A DNA stretch of 64,000 nt from Leclercia adecarboxylata (GTDB lineage Bacteria; Pseudomonadota; Gammaproteobacteria; Enterobacterales; Enterobacteriaceae): NCBI GenBank assembly GCA_901472455.1, contig LR590464.1, positions 1,488,001 to 1,552,000 on the forward strand, read 5' to 3'. Under the pieces are notes generated by a model. That model saw only the letters and a list, made by a program, of their open reading frames with translations. It searched no databases and was not told the DNA's origin. The position numbers and the translations under genes are program-made. Of this stretch, positions 8,782-18,762 are shown one piece after another. Each line of letters opens with the position of its first letter. Within the stretch, counting starts at the first letter, position 1.

Positions 8782-9258
8782 ATGGATTCACTCGTTGTAC
8801 CGACACTTGATACTTTGCGTCACTGGCTCGACAACATGGGCGTCAGCTTTTTTGAATGCGACACCTGCCAGGCGCTGCACCTGCCGCATATGCAAAACTT
8901 TGACGGTGTGTTTGATGCCAAGCTCGATCTGATTAATGACGTCATTCTTTTTTCCGCGCTGGCAGAGGTCAAACCCTCGGCATTACTGGCCTTAGCATCG
9001 GATTTATCTGCCATCAATGCCAGTTCTTTGACGGTGAAAGCATTTCTCGATATACAGGATGATAATCTGCCAAAGCTGGTGGTTTGCCAGTCTTTCAACG
9101 CCACCGTCGGGCTGACTTTCCCGCAGTTCGCGGCGTTCATCCAGCAGAGCGAAGAGCAGATCTCCATGGTGATGCTTGAAGCCAGCGCCCATCAACTGCT
9201 CTACAACGCCGAAGAGGGCGCTGAGCAGCCTGAATCTGCGGGCAATTTTCTGCACTAA
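8782..9258 (+). CDS. ybjN: YbjN domain protein
   Basis: Cytoplasmic protein of the YbjN family, linked in E. coli to stress and motility phenotypes but of unknown biochemical role; its fold resembles type III secretion chaperones. The 158-residue frame is intact and acidic, and starts MDSLVVPTLDTLRHWLDNMG with a GGGG-containing leader. It ends in an acidic tail (EEGAEQPESAGNFLH). It stands alone between rimK and the pot operon, as in E. coli. Confidence 0.93.
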   Translation: MDSLVVPTLDTLRHWLDNMGVSFFECDTCQALHLPHMQNFDGVFDAKLDLINDVILFSALAEVKPSALLALASDLSAINASSLTVKAFLDIQDDNLPKLVVCQSFNATVGLTFPQFAAFIQQSEEQISMVMLEASAHQLLYNAEEGAEQPESAGNFLH

Positions 9259-9607
9259 AGCTGTCTGACTTTTAGGCAGTCGCTGTCGTGGCGGCTGCAT
9301 AACACCCTCGTTTCTGCTGGATTTAACCTTCCTTTAAAGAATTATTCACCGCCATCCCGGCAAATCGGCTTATCACATAGACACTTCCTGCATAAAAAAT
9401 TGTTAAAAGGCGTTTTTTAATCTGAGCTATAGCTACGGAGACAAGCTACAGTTTATTCTTGCGATGCTGTTAAATGCGAGCAGATACCGCCACCTGAGTA
9501 ACATCTTCTGCTGCATGCAGAGTGATAAATTATGCACGTTTCTTGCATAGGTTAAGAGTGTTCATTTTTGGCGCGTTTGTTAACGCGCTTTCAGAAGGAT
9601 TAACGCT
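9259..9607 (+). other. potF upstream region
   Basis: Gene-free 349 bases. AT-rich stretches and several TA-rich hexamers are present and the potFGHI promoter must lie here, followed by AGAAGGATTAACGCT as ribosome-binding region. I see no operator or terminator I can name. Confidence 0.5.
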
Positions 9608-10720
9608 ATGATCGCTTTACATAAAAAATGGTTATCGGGTCTGGTTGCAGGTGCTCTGATGGCGGTCTCTGCCGGCACGCTTGCAGCGGAACAAAAAACG
9701 CTGCATATCTATAACTGGTCTGATTATATTGCCCCGGACACGGTGGCGAATTTCGAAAAAGAGACCGGGATTAAAGTCGTTTACGACGTCTTCGACTCCA
9801 ACGAAGTGCTGGAAGGCAAACTGATGGCGGGCAGCACCGGCTTCGACCTGGTGGTGCCGTCAGCCAGCTTCCTTGAGCGTCAGCTCTCTGCTGGCGTGTT
9901 CCAGCCGCTGGACAAAAGCAAACTGCCGGAGTGGAAAAACCTCGATCCCGAGCTGCTGAAGCTTATCGCCAAGCACGACCCGGAAAACAAATACGCGATG
10001 CCGTATATGTGGGCCACCACGGGCATCGGCTATAACGTCGACAAAGTGAAACAGGTGTTGGGTGCCGATGCCCCGGTAAATAGCTGGGATCTGGTGCTGA
10101 AGCCAGAGAACCTTGAGAAGCTGAAAAGCTGCGGCGTGTCATTCCTCGATGCCCCGGAAGAGGTGTTTGCTACCGTCCTGAATTACCTCGGCAAAGATCC
10201 GAACAGCACCAAAGCGGATGACTACACCGGCCCGGCAACAGACCTGCTGCTGAAGCTGCGTCCAAATATCCGTTATTTCCACTCGTCTCAGTACATTAAC
10301 GATCTGGCGAACGGCGACATCTGTGTAGCCATCGGCTGGGCAGGGGATGTTCTGCAGGCGGCTAACCGCGCAAAAGAAGCCAAAAACGGTGTCAATATCG
10401 CCTATTCAATCCCGAAAGAGGGGGCGATGGCCTTCTTTGACGTCTTTGCGATGCCTGCCGATGCGAAAAACAAAGACGAAGCCTATCAGTTCCTGAACTA
10501 TCTGCTGCGCCCGGATGTTATCGCCCACATCTCTGACCACGTCTTCTATGCCAACGGCAACAAAGAGGCCACCAGCCTTGTCAGCGCCGAAGTGCGTGAT
10601 AACCCGGGGATCTATCCACCGGCTGACGTGCGCGCCAAAATGTTCACCCTGAGCGTTCAGGAGCCGAAAATCGACCGCGTGCGTACTCGTACGTGGACGA
10701 AAGTGAAAAGCGGTAAATAA
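9608..10720 (+). CDS. potF: Putrescine-binding periplasmic protein PotF
   Basis: Periplasmic receptor of the PotFGHI putrescine importer. 370 residues, intact, with a Sec signal peptide (MIALHKKW, hydrophobic core to about residue 25, cleavage after TLA-A). The mature part begins EQKTLHIYNWSDYI, typical of spermidine/putrescine-binding proteins; W and D/E residues of the polyamine pocket (NWSDY, VVPSASF, GWAGDV) are in place. First gene of potFGHI; a hairpin pair separates it from potG, which usually lets the binding protein be made in excess. Confidence 0.97.
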   Translation: MIALHKKWLSGLVAGALMAVSAGTLAAEQKTLHIYNWSDYIAPDTVANFEKETGIKVVYDVFDSNEVLEGKLMAGSTGFDLVVPSASFLERQLSAGVFQPLDKSKLPEWKNLDPELLKLIAKHDPENKYAMPYMWATTGIGYNVDKVKQVLGADAPVNSWDLVLKPENLEKLKSCGVSFLDAPEEVFATVLNYLGKDPNSTKADDYTGPATDLLLKLRPNIRYFHSSQYINDLANGDICVAIGWAGDVLQAANRAKEAKNGVNIAYSIPKEGAMAFFDVFAMPADAKNKDEAYQFLNYLLRPDVIAHISDHVFYANGNKEATSLVSAEVRDNPGIYPPADVRAKMFTLSVQEPKIDRVRTRTWTKVKSGK

Positions 10721-10732
10721 CGATGTGATGTA

Positions 10733-10781
10733 CGCCGGGCAGCGCAAGCGCGTGCCCGGCGATACGCACCCTGATGGTGCG
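10733..10781 (+). repeat. potF-potG intergenic hairpins (REP-like)
   Basis: GCCGGGCA/TGCCCGGC (10734-10741 with 10753-10760) followed by GCACC/GGTGC. No T tract. This resembles the REP-type mRNA-stabilising hairpins found between binding-protein and permease genes. Confidence 0.6.
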
Positions 10782-10816
10782 TTTGCACCAGTTTGATTGA
10801 TGCCGGAGAGCACCCC

Positions 10817-11950
10817 GTGAACGACGCGATCCCCCGCCCGCAGGCGAAAACCCGTAAAGCGCTGACCCCGCTGCTGGAAATCCGCAACCTGACCAAATCC
10901 TTTGATGGTCAGAATGCCGTGGATGATGCCAGCCTGACCATTTATAAAGGCGAAATTTTTGCCCTGCTTGGCCCATCCGGCTGCGGGAAATCGACGTTGC
11001 TGCGTATGCTGGCCGGGTTTGAACAGCCCAGCGCCGGGCAGATTATGCTTGATGGCGTCGACCTTTCCCACGTGCCGCCGTATCAGCGTCCCATCAATAT
11101 GATGTTTCAGTCCTACGCGCTCTTCCCGCACATGACCGTGGAGCAGAACATCGCCTTTGGCCTGAAGCAGGACAAAATGCCGAAAGCCGAGATCGCCACC
11201 CGCGTGGCCGAAATGCTGAGTCTGGTGCACATGCAGGAGTTTGCGAAGCGCAAGCCGCATCAGCTCTCGGGTGGGCAACGTCAGCGTGTGGCCCTGGCCC
11301 GCAGCCTGGCGAAACGCCCCAAACTGCTGCTGTTAGATGAGCCGATGGGCGCGCTGGATAAAAAACTGCGCGACCGTATGCAGCTGGAAGTGGTGGATAT
11401 TCTGGAGCGCGTGGGCGTGACCTGCGTGATGGTCACCCACGACCAGGAAGAGGCCATGACCATGGCCGGACGCATCGCGATCATGAACCGCGGCAAGTTT
11501 GTGCAGATAGGGGAGCCGGAAGAGATTTACGAGCACCCGACCACCCGCTACAGCGCCGAATTTATCGGCTCAATCAACGTGTTTGAAGGGCTGCTGAAAG
11601 CGCGGGAAGAGGACGGCCTGGTGATCGACTCGCCGGGACTCATTCATCCGCTGAAGGTTGCCGCCGACAACTCGGTGGTGGACAACGTGCCGGTATACGT
11701 GGCGCTGCGCCCGGAAAAAATCACCCTGTGCGATGCACCCCCGGCCGACGGTTACAACTTTGCGGTGGGGGAGGTGGTACATATTGCCTATCTCGGCGAT
11801 CTCTCCATCTATCACGTCCGGCTGAAGAGCGGCCAGATGATCAGCGCCCAGCTGCAGAACACCTGGCGCTACCGCAAGGGGCTGCCGACCTGGGGCGACG
11901 AAGTGCGTCTGTGCTGGGAAGCAGACAGCTGCGTTGTACTGACGGTATAA
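10817..11950 (+). CDS. potG: Putrescine ABC transporter ATPase PotG
   Basis: ATP-binding subunit of the putrescine importer, membrane-associated on the cytoplasmic side. 377 residues, intact. Walker A GPSGCGKST, Q-loop MMFQSYALFPHMT, signature LSGGQRQRVALARSL, Walker B LLLLDEP with GALDKKLRD, and H-loop VTHDQEEA are all present; a TOBE domain fills the C-terminus (about 290-377). GTG at 10817 with a GGAGAG Shine-Dalgarno fits the known N-terminus (NDAIPRPQ); the longer frame from 10793 is not needed. Confidence 0.97.
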   Translation: MNDAIPRPQAKTRKALTPLLEIRNLTKSFDGQNAVDDASLTIYKGEIFALLGPSGCGKSTLLRMLAGFEQPSAGQIMLDGVDLSHVPPYQRPINMMFQSYALFPHMTVEQNIAFGLKQDKMPKAEIATRVAEMLSLVHMQEFAKRKPHQLSGGQRQRVALARSLAKRPKLLLLDEPMGALDKKLRDRMQLEVVDILERVGVTCVMVTHDQEEAMTMAGRIAIMNRGKFVQIGEPEEIYEHPTTRYSAEFIGSINVFEGLLKAREEDGLVIDSPGLIHPLKVAADNSVVDNVPVYVALRPEKITLCDAPPADGYNFAVGEVVHIAYLGDLSIYHVRLKSGQMISAQLQNTWRYRKGLPTWGDEVRLCWEADSCVVLTV

Positions 11951-11959
11951 GGAACGGCG

Positions 11960-12911
11960 ATGAGCAAACCTGAACCTGCGACCCGCGTAGCGGCGGGCAT
12001 TGATACCAGCTGGCTGACGCGGATGCAGATGGCCCACGGCCGCAAGCTGGTGATCGCCCTCCCTTACGTGTGGCTGATCCTGCTGTTCCTGCTGCCGTTC
12101 CTGATTGTGTTTAAAATCAGCCTGGCAGAGATGGCGCGGGCGATCCCGCCCTACAGCGACCTGGTGGAGTGGGGGGACAGTCAGCTGTCGATCATGCTCA
12201 ACCTGGGTAACTTCCTGCAACTGACCGACGATCCGCTCTATTTTGAGGCCTATCTACAGTCGTTGCAGGTGGCGGGCATCTCGACGATTTGCTGTCTTCT
12301 GCTGGCCTACCCGCTGGCCTGGGCAGTGGCGCACAGCAAGCCCTCGACGCGAAATATCCTGCTGCTGCTGGTGATTTTACCTTCCTGGACCTCGTTCCTG
12401 ATCCGCGTTTATGCCTGGATGGGGATCCTGAAAAACAACGGCGTGCTGAACAACTTTCTGCTGTGGCTGGGGGTTATCGATTCAGCCGCTGACGATTCTG
12501 CACACCAACCTGGCGGTCTATATCGGCATCGTGTACGCCTATCTGCCCTTTATGGTGCTGGCCGATCTACACCGCCCTAACGCGCATCGACTATTCGCTG
12601 GTGGAAGCAGCGCTTGATCTCGGTGCCCGTCCGCTAAAAACCTTCTTCACCGTGATTGTGCCGCTGACCAAAGGCGGGATTATCGCCGGATCGATGCTGG
12701 TGTTTATCCCGGCAGTGGGGAGTTCGTGATCCCGGAACTGCTCGGCGGCCCGGACAGCATTATGATTGGCCGCGTGCTGTGGCAGGAGTTCTTTAACAAC
12801 CGCGACTGGCCGGTGGCCTCGGCGGTGGCGATCGTGATGCTGCTCCTGCTGATCGTGCCGATCATGTGGTTCCACAAGTACCAGCAGAAACAGATGGGAG
12901 ATCATGGATGA
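11960..12911 (+). CDS. potH: Putrescine permease PotH (frame interrupted)
   Basis: Inner-membrane permease subunit of PotFGHI. Joined frames give about 317 residues, the normal length, with six predicted helices and the EAA coupling loop (LVEAALDLGARPLKTFF). The N-terminal frame is open to 12480, after which homology jumps frames near 12482, near 12565 and in the G run near 12718. All three breaks are one-base changes with full family sequence on both sides (for example GVID, then LTILHTNLAVYIGIVYAY). It starts 9 bases after potG and overlaps potI by four bases. Confidence 0.92.
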
Positions 12912-13755
12912 ACAAACTTACCGGTAGTGCGCTCTCCGTGGCGGATCCTGATCCTGGTGCTCGGCTTTACGTTCCTCTATGCCCCGATGCTGATGCTGGT
13001 GATCTACTCCTTCAACAGCTCTAAGCTGGTAACGGTGTGGGCGGGCTGGTCCACGCGCTGGTACGGCGAGCTGTTCCACGACCAGGCGATGATCAGCGCC
13101 GTGGGGTTAAGCCTGACCATTTGCCGCCTGTGCGGCAACGATGGCGGTGATCCTCGGCACCATCGCCGCCGTGGTCATGGTGCGCTTTGGTCGCTTTCGC
13201 GGGGCCAACGGTTTTGCCTTTATGATCACCGCTCCGTTGGTCATGCCCGACGTGATCACCGGCCTGTCACTGCTGCTGCTGTTTGTCGCCATGGGTCACG
13301 CCATTGGCTGGCCGTCGGATCGCGGCATGTTGACCATCTGGCTGGCCCACGTCACCTTCTGTACCGCCTATGTTGCAGTGGTGATCTCCTCGCGCCTGCG
13401 CGAGCTGGATCACTCCATTGAAGAGGCGGCGATGGATCTGGGCGCCACGCCGCTGAAGGTGTTCTTTATCATCACCCTGCCGATGATTATGCCGGCGGTG
13501 GTCTCCGGCTGGCTGCTGGCCTTTACCCTGTCGCTGGACGACCTGGTGATCGCCAGTTTCGTCTCTGGCCCGGGAGCGACCACGCTGCCGATGCTGGTCT
13601 TCTCCAGCGTGCGCATGGGGGTTAACCCGGAGATCAACGCCCTGGCAACGATCATTCTCGGCGTGGTGGGCATTATCGGGCTGATTGCCTGGTATCTGAT
13701 GGCGCGTTCTGAAAAACAGCGCCAGCGCGATATCCAACGTGCAAGACGCGGCTGA
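12908..13755 (+). CDS. potI: Putrescine permease PotI (frame interrupted)
   Basis: Second permease subunit of PotFGHI. Joined length about 281 residues. After the start the frame has an extra base near 12920 (the family sequence VVRSPWRILILVLGFTFLY is in the next frame) and an extra T near 13113, after which AATMAVILGTIAAVV continues. The EAA loop reads EEAAMDLGATPLKVFFIITLP. Six helices are predicted. The ATG at 12908 overlaps the potH stop (ATGGATGA context), which supports coupled translation. Confidence 0.92.
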
Positions 13756-13785
13756 AGCTCCTAAAATCTGCACAGGCGTAAATGA

Positions 13786-13807
13786 GATGCCGCGTTATCG
13801 CGGCATC
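13786..13807 (+). terminator. Hairpin after potI
   Basis: GATGCCGCG/CGCGGCATC stem with TTAT loop, followed only by GTTTC. Probably a weak terminator or mRNA end of potFGHI; it sits just in front of the ybjO start at 13813. Confidence 0.5.
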
Positions 13808-13812
13808 GTTTC

Positions 13813-14302
13813 ATGGAAGACATCACGTTGGGATTTTTCAGTAAAACAAGTCAGTCCACATGCCCGTCTGAATGTTCCTGCACTGGTGCAGGTGGCGGCG
13901 CTCGCCATTATTATGATCCGCTGCCTTGATGTATTCATGATTTTCAATACCCTGGGCGTGCGCGGCATGGGGGAGTTCATTCACCGCAGTGTCCAGACAT
14001 GGAACCTGACGCTGGTCTTTTTCGCCAGCCTGATGCTGGTGTTTATCGAAATTTACTGCGCTTTTTCGCTGGTAAAAGGGCGTAACTGGGCGCGACTTAT
14101 CTACCTTCTGACCCAGGTGGTGGCTACCGGCTATCTGTGGGCCGCGTCGCTGGGCTACGGTTATCCTGAACTGTTCAGCATCCCCGGCGAGTCAAAACGC
14201 GAGATCTTCCACACCCTGGTGATGCAAAAGCTGCCCGACCTGCTGGTGCTCGGCCTGCTGTTTGTTCCGGCGGCCAGCCGACGGTTTTTCCGTCTGCAAT
14301 AA
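13813..14302 (+). CDS. ybjO: Inner-membrane protein YbjO (frame interrupted once)
   Basis: Membrane protein of unknown function, about 162 residues when joined, with four hydrophobic segments (VPALVQVAALAIIMI, LTLVFFASLMLVFIEIYCAF, LIYLLTQVVATGYLWAASL and LLVLGLLFVPAAS). It starts MEDITLGFFSKTSQS at 13813; an extra C near 13858 moves the frame, after which HARLNVPALVQ matches the E. coli protein. It shares the conserved GYPELFSIPGESKREIF segment. A longer open frame from 13739 is an artefact of the frame shift. Confidence 0.88.
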
Positions 14303-14312
14303 CGTGTATAAT
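14285..14312 (+). promoter_or_regulatory. Probable sigma-70 promoter of rlmC
   Basis: Perfect -10 TATAAT at 14307-14312, 16 bases after a weak -35 (TTTTTC, 14285-14290), 30 bases upstream of the rlmC start. Confidence 0.55.
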
Positions 14313-14342
14313 CGCTGCCCCCAGACGTATTAAGGTTTCGTT

Positions 14343-15472
14343 ATGCAGTGCGCACTCTATGACGCCGGTCGCTGTCGCTCATGTCAGTGGATAGAACAGC
14401 CGGTTTCTTCTCAACTTTCCGCCAAAATGGCCGACCTGCAGACTTTACTGTCTGGCCTGCCGGTGGCTGAGTGGTGCGCGCCCGTCAGCGGGCCGGAACA
14501 GGCCTTTCGCAATAAAGCCAAAATGGTGGTCAGCGGCAGCGTCGAGAAGCCGCTGCTCGGCATGTTGCACCGGGATGGCACGCCTGTCGATCTCACCGAC
14601 TGCCCGCTCTATCCGGCCTCGTTCGCCCCGGTCTTTGCCGCTCTGAAACCCTTTATTGCCCGCGCGGGTCTGACCCCCTACAACGTGGAGCGCAAGCGCG
14701 GCGAGCTGAAGTACATTCTGCTGACAGAAAGCCAGCGTGATGGCGGGATGATGCTGCGTTTCGTGCTGCGCTCGCAGGCTAAGCTGCCCCAACTGCGCGC
14801 GGCCCTGCCGTGGCTGCAACAGCAGTTACCGCAGCTGACGGTGATTACCGCGAACATTCAGCCGGTGCATATGGCGATCATGGAAGGGGACGAAGAGATC
14901 TTCCTCACCGACGCCCAGGCGCTGGCGGAACGTTTCAACGACGTGCCGCTGTGGATCCGCCCGAAGAGCTTCTTCCAGACCAACCCAACCGTTGCCAGCC
15001 AGCTGTACGCCACCGCGCGCGACTGGGTGCGACAGCTGCCGGTCAACCATATGTGGGATCTGTTCTGCGGCGTCGGCGGCTTTGGCCTGCACTGCGCCAC
15101 GCCGCAGATGAAGCTGACCGGGATTGAAATTTCTGCCGAGGCGATCGCCTGCGCCACGCAGTCTGCTACCGAGCTGGGGTTAACCAATTTGCATTTTCAG
15201 GCGCTCGATTCAACGCAGTTTGCCACCGGCCAGGACAACGTGCCGGATCTGGTGCTGGTCAACCCGCCCCCGGCGCGGCATCGGCCAGGCGCTGTGCGAC
15301 TAACCTGAGCCAGATGGCGCCGCAGTTTATTATCTACTCCAGTTGCAATGCGCAGACGATGGCGAAAGATCTCCACGCCCTGCCGGGCTATCACATTGCG
15401 CGCGTTCAGCTGTTCGATATGTTCCCCCACACCGCGCACTACGAAGTATTAACGCTGTTAATTAAGCGTTGA
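14343..15472 (+). CDS. rlmC: 23S rRNA (uracil-747-C5)-methyltransferase RlmC (frame interrupted)
   Basis: SAM-dependent enzyme that methylates U747 in 23S rRNA. About 375 residues when joined. Four N-terminal cysteines of the iron-sulfur site are visible ([16 protein letters not shown] and DCPLYP). The methyltransferase part has [15 protein letters not shown] (SAM site) and LVNPP. An extra base near 15270 and another near 15301 disturb the catalytic region; beyond them [16 protein letters not shown] carries the nucleophilic cysteine and the protein ends [16 protein letters not shown]. Two one-base insertions account exactly for the extra length. Confidence 0.94.
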
Positions 15473-15478
15473 GCCACT

Positions 15479-15517
15479 GCCCGGCGACGCTGCGCTTGCG
15501 CTCTCCCTGCGGGAGAG
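15479..15517 (+). repeat. REP-like hairpin after rlmC
   Basis: GCCCGGCGACGCTGCGCTTGC followed by GCTCTCC/GGAGAGC, an inverted repeat without a T tract. It resembles intergenic REP-type DNA rather than a terminator. Confidence 0.4.
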
Positions 15518-15622
15518 CGCCGTGGCGAGGGCACCTCCGCACAATGTTAAACAAAATGTGAACGTTTCCCGCCCCGGAAATCGGGTAAGCTTTACCTGTT
15601 AAGAATTGAATAAGGCTGACCG

Positions 15623-16318
15623 ATGAAGCAGATCCTGCTGGTGGAGGACGATGGCGATATCGCCGCGTTACTGCGCCTCAATTTAGAAGACGAAGGTTAT
15701 GTGATCACCCACGAGGCAGACGGGGAAAAGGCGCTGCACCTGCTCGGGCAAACCCACTGGGATGCGGTGAATCCTCGACCTGATGCTGCCCAACGTTGAC
15801 GGACTGACCCTCTGCCGGGCGATCCGCCAGCGCGACCACTACCTGCCGGTGATTATCATCAGCGCCCCGCAGCAGCGAAACCGAGCGCATTCTGGGCCTT
15901 GAAACCGGGGCCGATGATTACCTCGCCAAACCCTTCTCGGTGCAGGAGCTGGTGGCGCGGATCCGGGCGCTGTTCCGCCGTCAGCAGGCGATGGGCCAGC
16001 AGACATCCGGGCTTATCACCGCCCACGGCCTGACCATCGACCCGCTGGCCCGCAGCGTCCAGCTGCACGGCGAGGTAGTGGATCTCACGCCGCGTGAGTT
16101 CGATTTACTCTACTTTTTCGCCCGTCATCCCGGGGAGGTTTTCTCCCGGCTTGCCCTGCTCGAACAGGTGGTGGGGCTACCAGCACGAAGGCTACGAACA
16201 CACCGTCAACACCCACATCAATCGCCTGCGGGTAAAAATTGAAAAAGATGCCGCCGAGCCGGAGGTGATCCGCACCGTGTGGGGTAAAGGCTACCGGTTT
16301 GCCCGGGAGGCAGAATGA
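15623..16318 (+). CDS. OmpR/PhoB-type response regulator (frame interrupted)
   Basis: Transcription regulator of a two-component pair with the following kinase. Joined length 230 residues, exactly explained by three one-base insertions near 15770, 15873 and 16172. The receiver shows the acidic pair VEDD (residues about 8-11), the phosphoacceptor in [11 protein letters not shown], the conserved Ser/Thr in IIISA and the Lys in YLAKPFS. The winged-helix output domain has [22 protein letters not shown] and ends GYRFAREAE. An AAGG Shine-Dalgarno precedes the ATG. It is not present at this locus in E. coli. Target genes cannot be read from the sequence. Confidence 0.88.
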
Positions 16319-17771
16319 CGCGCCGCCTGACCCTGCTGTTTATCCTCTTGCTGACGGGCTGTGCGGCGGTGGCCTGCGCGGTGCAGCTCTGGACCAGCAT
16401 GCAGTACGGCAACGCCATGGTGCAGCGTCTGTCCGGCGGGCTGGCGCAGCACATCGCCCAGCGCGAAACACTGCTGGATGCCCAAGGGCAGGTCGATCGC
16501 ACCCGGCTCAAGCCGCTGTTCGATCGGCTGATGACCTTTAACCCCAGTGTGGAACTCTACATTCTCTCCCCGGACGGACAGATCCTCGCGGATGCCGCCC
16601 CGCCGGGGCATATCAAACGGCAGAAGCTCGCCGTTGCGCCGGTTCAGCAATTTCTCAGCGGAGGGATGATGCCGGTCTACGGGGACGATCCACGCACTCT
16701 GACGGGCGAGAAGGTCTTCAGCGCCGTGCCGCTGCATCAGGACGGCGTACTGCGCGGTTATCTGTATATCATTTTGCAGGGGGAAGAGCTGAACGCACTG
16801 GCGGAGCAGGCGTGGCAAAAAAACGCTCTGGAGCACGGTGCTCTGGTCGCTGCTGCTGGTAGCCCTTTTCGGTGCGCTGGCGGGGGGGCTGGTCTGGTAC
16901 TGGGTCACCCGGCCGGTGAAGCAGTTAACCGACGAGGTGAGTGGCCTCGATCGGGAAAGTATGCACGTTATCAAGCAGCTGGCCGCCCAGCCCCCGCAGG
17001 CCGCCCCGTCTGACGAAGTGGCCCTGCTGCGTAACACCTTTATCGAGCTGGCGCAGCAGATTGCCAGCCAGTGGGATCAGCTGGCCGACAGCGACAGGCA
17101 GCGCCGGGAGTTTATCGCCAACATCTCCCACGATCTGCGCACGCCACTGACCTCGCTGCTGGGGTATCTGGAAACGCTGTCCCTCAAATCCGGCACGCTT
17201 TCGGCGCAGGAGACGCAGCACTATCTCGCTATTGCCCCTGCGTCAGGGGCATAAAGTGCGTCATCTGTCCCAGCAGCTGTTTGAGCTGGCGCGTCTTGAG
17301 CATGGCAGCATCAAGCCGCAGCGGGAGCGCTTTGCCATCGGGGAGCTGATCTCCGACGTGGCACAAAAGTTTGACCTGGCGGTGGAGACCCGTCAGCTCC
17401 GGCTGCATATCGACGTGCCGCGCCAGTTGCCGATGATCAACGCCGATCTGTCGATGATCGAGCGGGTGGTGACCAACCTGCTGGATAACGCCATTCGTCA
17501 TACGCCGCCAGGCGGCGAAATTGGGCTGAAGGTGTGGCTGGAGGGGAGCAGTTGCAGGTGGAGGTGAATGACAGCGGACCGGGCGTCGATGAACATCTTC
17601 GGGATCAGCTCTTCATGCGGCCTTCAGCGCTGAGTCAGCAGGCATCGCGGGGATAATCGCGGTGGGCTGGGGCTGTTGATTGTCAAAAGGATGCTGGAGC
17701 TGCACGGCGGCGGGATCAGGCTGATGGAGGCGGCGCACGGAGCCTGTTTTCGCTTCTTTGTGCCGCTATGA
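16315..17771 (+). CDS. Sensor histidine kinase partner (frame interrupted)
   Basis: Inner-membrane sensor, about 480 residues when joined. It overlaps the regulator by four bases. Order: N-terminal helix (LTLLFILLLTGCAAVACAV), a periplasmic sensor of about 140 residues, second helix (LLLVALFGALAGGLVWYW), HAMP region (VTRPVKQLTDEV), dimerisation domain with the phospho-His box FIANISHDLRTPLTSLLGYL, N box NLLDNAIRHTP and G box NDSGPGVDE. Frames change near 16830, 17243, 17550 and 17645. The periplasmic part gives no clue to the signal. Its position directly before artJ invites, but does not prove, a link with amino-acid uptake. Confidence 0.87.
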
Positions 17772-17774
17772 GCC

Positions 17775-17850
17775 ATGCCGGGTAGCGCTGACGCTTACCC
17801 GGCCTGCAAATCTCAAACCAGCCGGGTAAGACGTAGCCGCCTGCGGGCAA
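17775..17850. repeat. REP/BIME element between the kinase gene and artJ
   Basis: GCCGGGTAGCGCTGACGCTTACCCGGC is a classic REP palindrome followed by a second, degenerate inverted copy (AGCCGGGTAAGACGTAGCCGCC). It lies between two convergent genes. Confidence 0.75.
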
Positions 17851-17856
17851 AAAATC

Positions 17857-18588
17857 TTACTGCGGGAACCACTGGTCGCTGATTTTCTGATAGGTGCCGT
17901 CTGCTTTAATGGCTTTCAGAGCGCCGTTCAGTTTCTCTACCAGGGCTTTGTTATCCGGGCGTACGGCAATGCCCAGACCGGTGCCGAAGTACTGCGGGTC
18001 GGTCACTTTATCCGTTGCGGTGCCCAGCTGCGGGTTGGTTTTCAGCCACTCGTTCACCACCGCCGTGTCGCCAAACACGCCATCGATACGGCCATTTTTC
18101 AGGTCGATAATCGCATTCTGGTAGCTGTCGTACGCCACGGTTTTCACTTCCGGGTGCTTATCCTGGAGGTATTTCTGGTGTGTGGTGCCGTTTTCCATGC
18201 CAATGCGCTTGCCTTTCAGCTGCTCAAAGGAGGTGTACTGGCCTTTTTTGGCGATCACCACTGCGGAGTTAGCGTAATACGGGTCAGTAAAGGCAACCTG
18301 CTTGCTACGCTCCGGGGTGATATCCATGCCCGAGATCACCGCGTCATATTTTTTGAATTTCAGGGACGGGATCAGGCTGTCAAAGGCGTGGTTAGTAAAG
18401 GTGCACTCCGCCTGCATTTGGGTACACAGCGCTTTTGCCAGGTCGATATCAAACCCGACGATCTGGTTGCTGGCATCCAGTGACTCGAACGGTGGATAGG
18501 TAGCAGAAACACCGAAGTTGATTTTATCGGCGGCAGAAGCGCCCGCGGCGAAGGTTGCCAGTAAAGCGGCCAGAACTAACTTTTTCAT
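17857..18588 (-). CDS. artJ: Arginine-binding periplasmic protein ArtJ
   Basis: Periplasmic receptor for L-arginine that feeds the ArtQMP importer. 243 residues, intact, with signal peptide MKKLVLAALLATFAAGASAA. Conserved solute-binding parts are ATYPPFESLD, GFDIDLAKALC, DSLIPSLKFKKYDAVISGM and NGTTHQKYL. The ATG at 18588 is chosen over the longer frame because the signal peptide begins there. It is a separate unit upstream of its own tandem ARG boxes. Confidence 0.96.
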   Translation of the reverse strand: MKKLVLAALLATFAAGASAADKINFGVSATYPPFESLDASNQIVGFDIDLAKALCTQMQAECTFTNHAFDSLIPSLKFKKYDAVISGMDITPERSKQVAFTDPYYANSAVVIAKKGQYTSFEQLKGKRIGMENGTTHQKYLQDKHPEVKTVAYDSYQNAIIDLKNGRIDGVFGDTAVVNEWLKTNPQLGTATDKVTDPQYFGTGLGIAVRPDNKALVEKLNGALKAIKADGTYQKISDQWFPQ

Positions 18589-18657
18589 TGTGAAGCTCCC
18601 GTCTGTCAATCTTGTCATTATGCGCCGTGTCTGCGGCTGGGAGTTACAATGCCATTT

Positions 18658-18696
18658 AATGAATTTGTATGCAATAAAAATGATTAACTATTACTT
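18658..18696 (-). promoter_or_regulatory. Tandem ARG boxes of artJ
   Basis: TGAATTTGTATGCA (18660-18673) and TGATTAACTATTAC (18681-18694) each fit the ArgR half-site pattern TGAAT-wwww-ATTCA with a few mismatches. Their centres are 21 bases apart, the standard spacing for a pair of 18-bp ARG boxes. ArgR with arginine would repress artJ. Confidence 0.7.
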
Positions 18697-18762
18697 TATT
18701 CATAAAAAAAGGCGGGTGGTCGTTAGACTTGCCCACCTTGAGTAATCACAATGTATTCAGTC

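Noticed and set aside
10406-11278. 290-codon minus-strand ORF opposite potF-potG
   Set aside because: It lies antisense to two intact, conserved genes and has no family resemblance; a shadow of GC-rich codon use.
11960-17771. Local pseudogene cluster (potH, potI, rlmC, two-component genes)
   Set aside because: The same density of one-base breaks is found throughout the window, including in clpA and hcp, so it is not a local decay zone.
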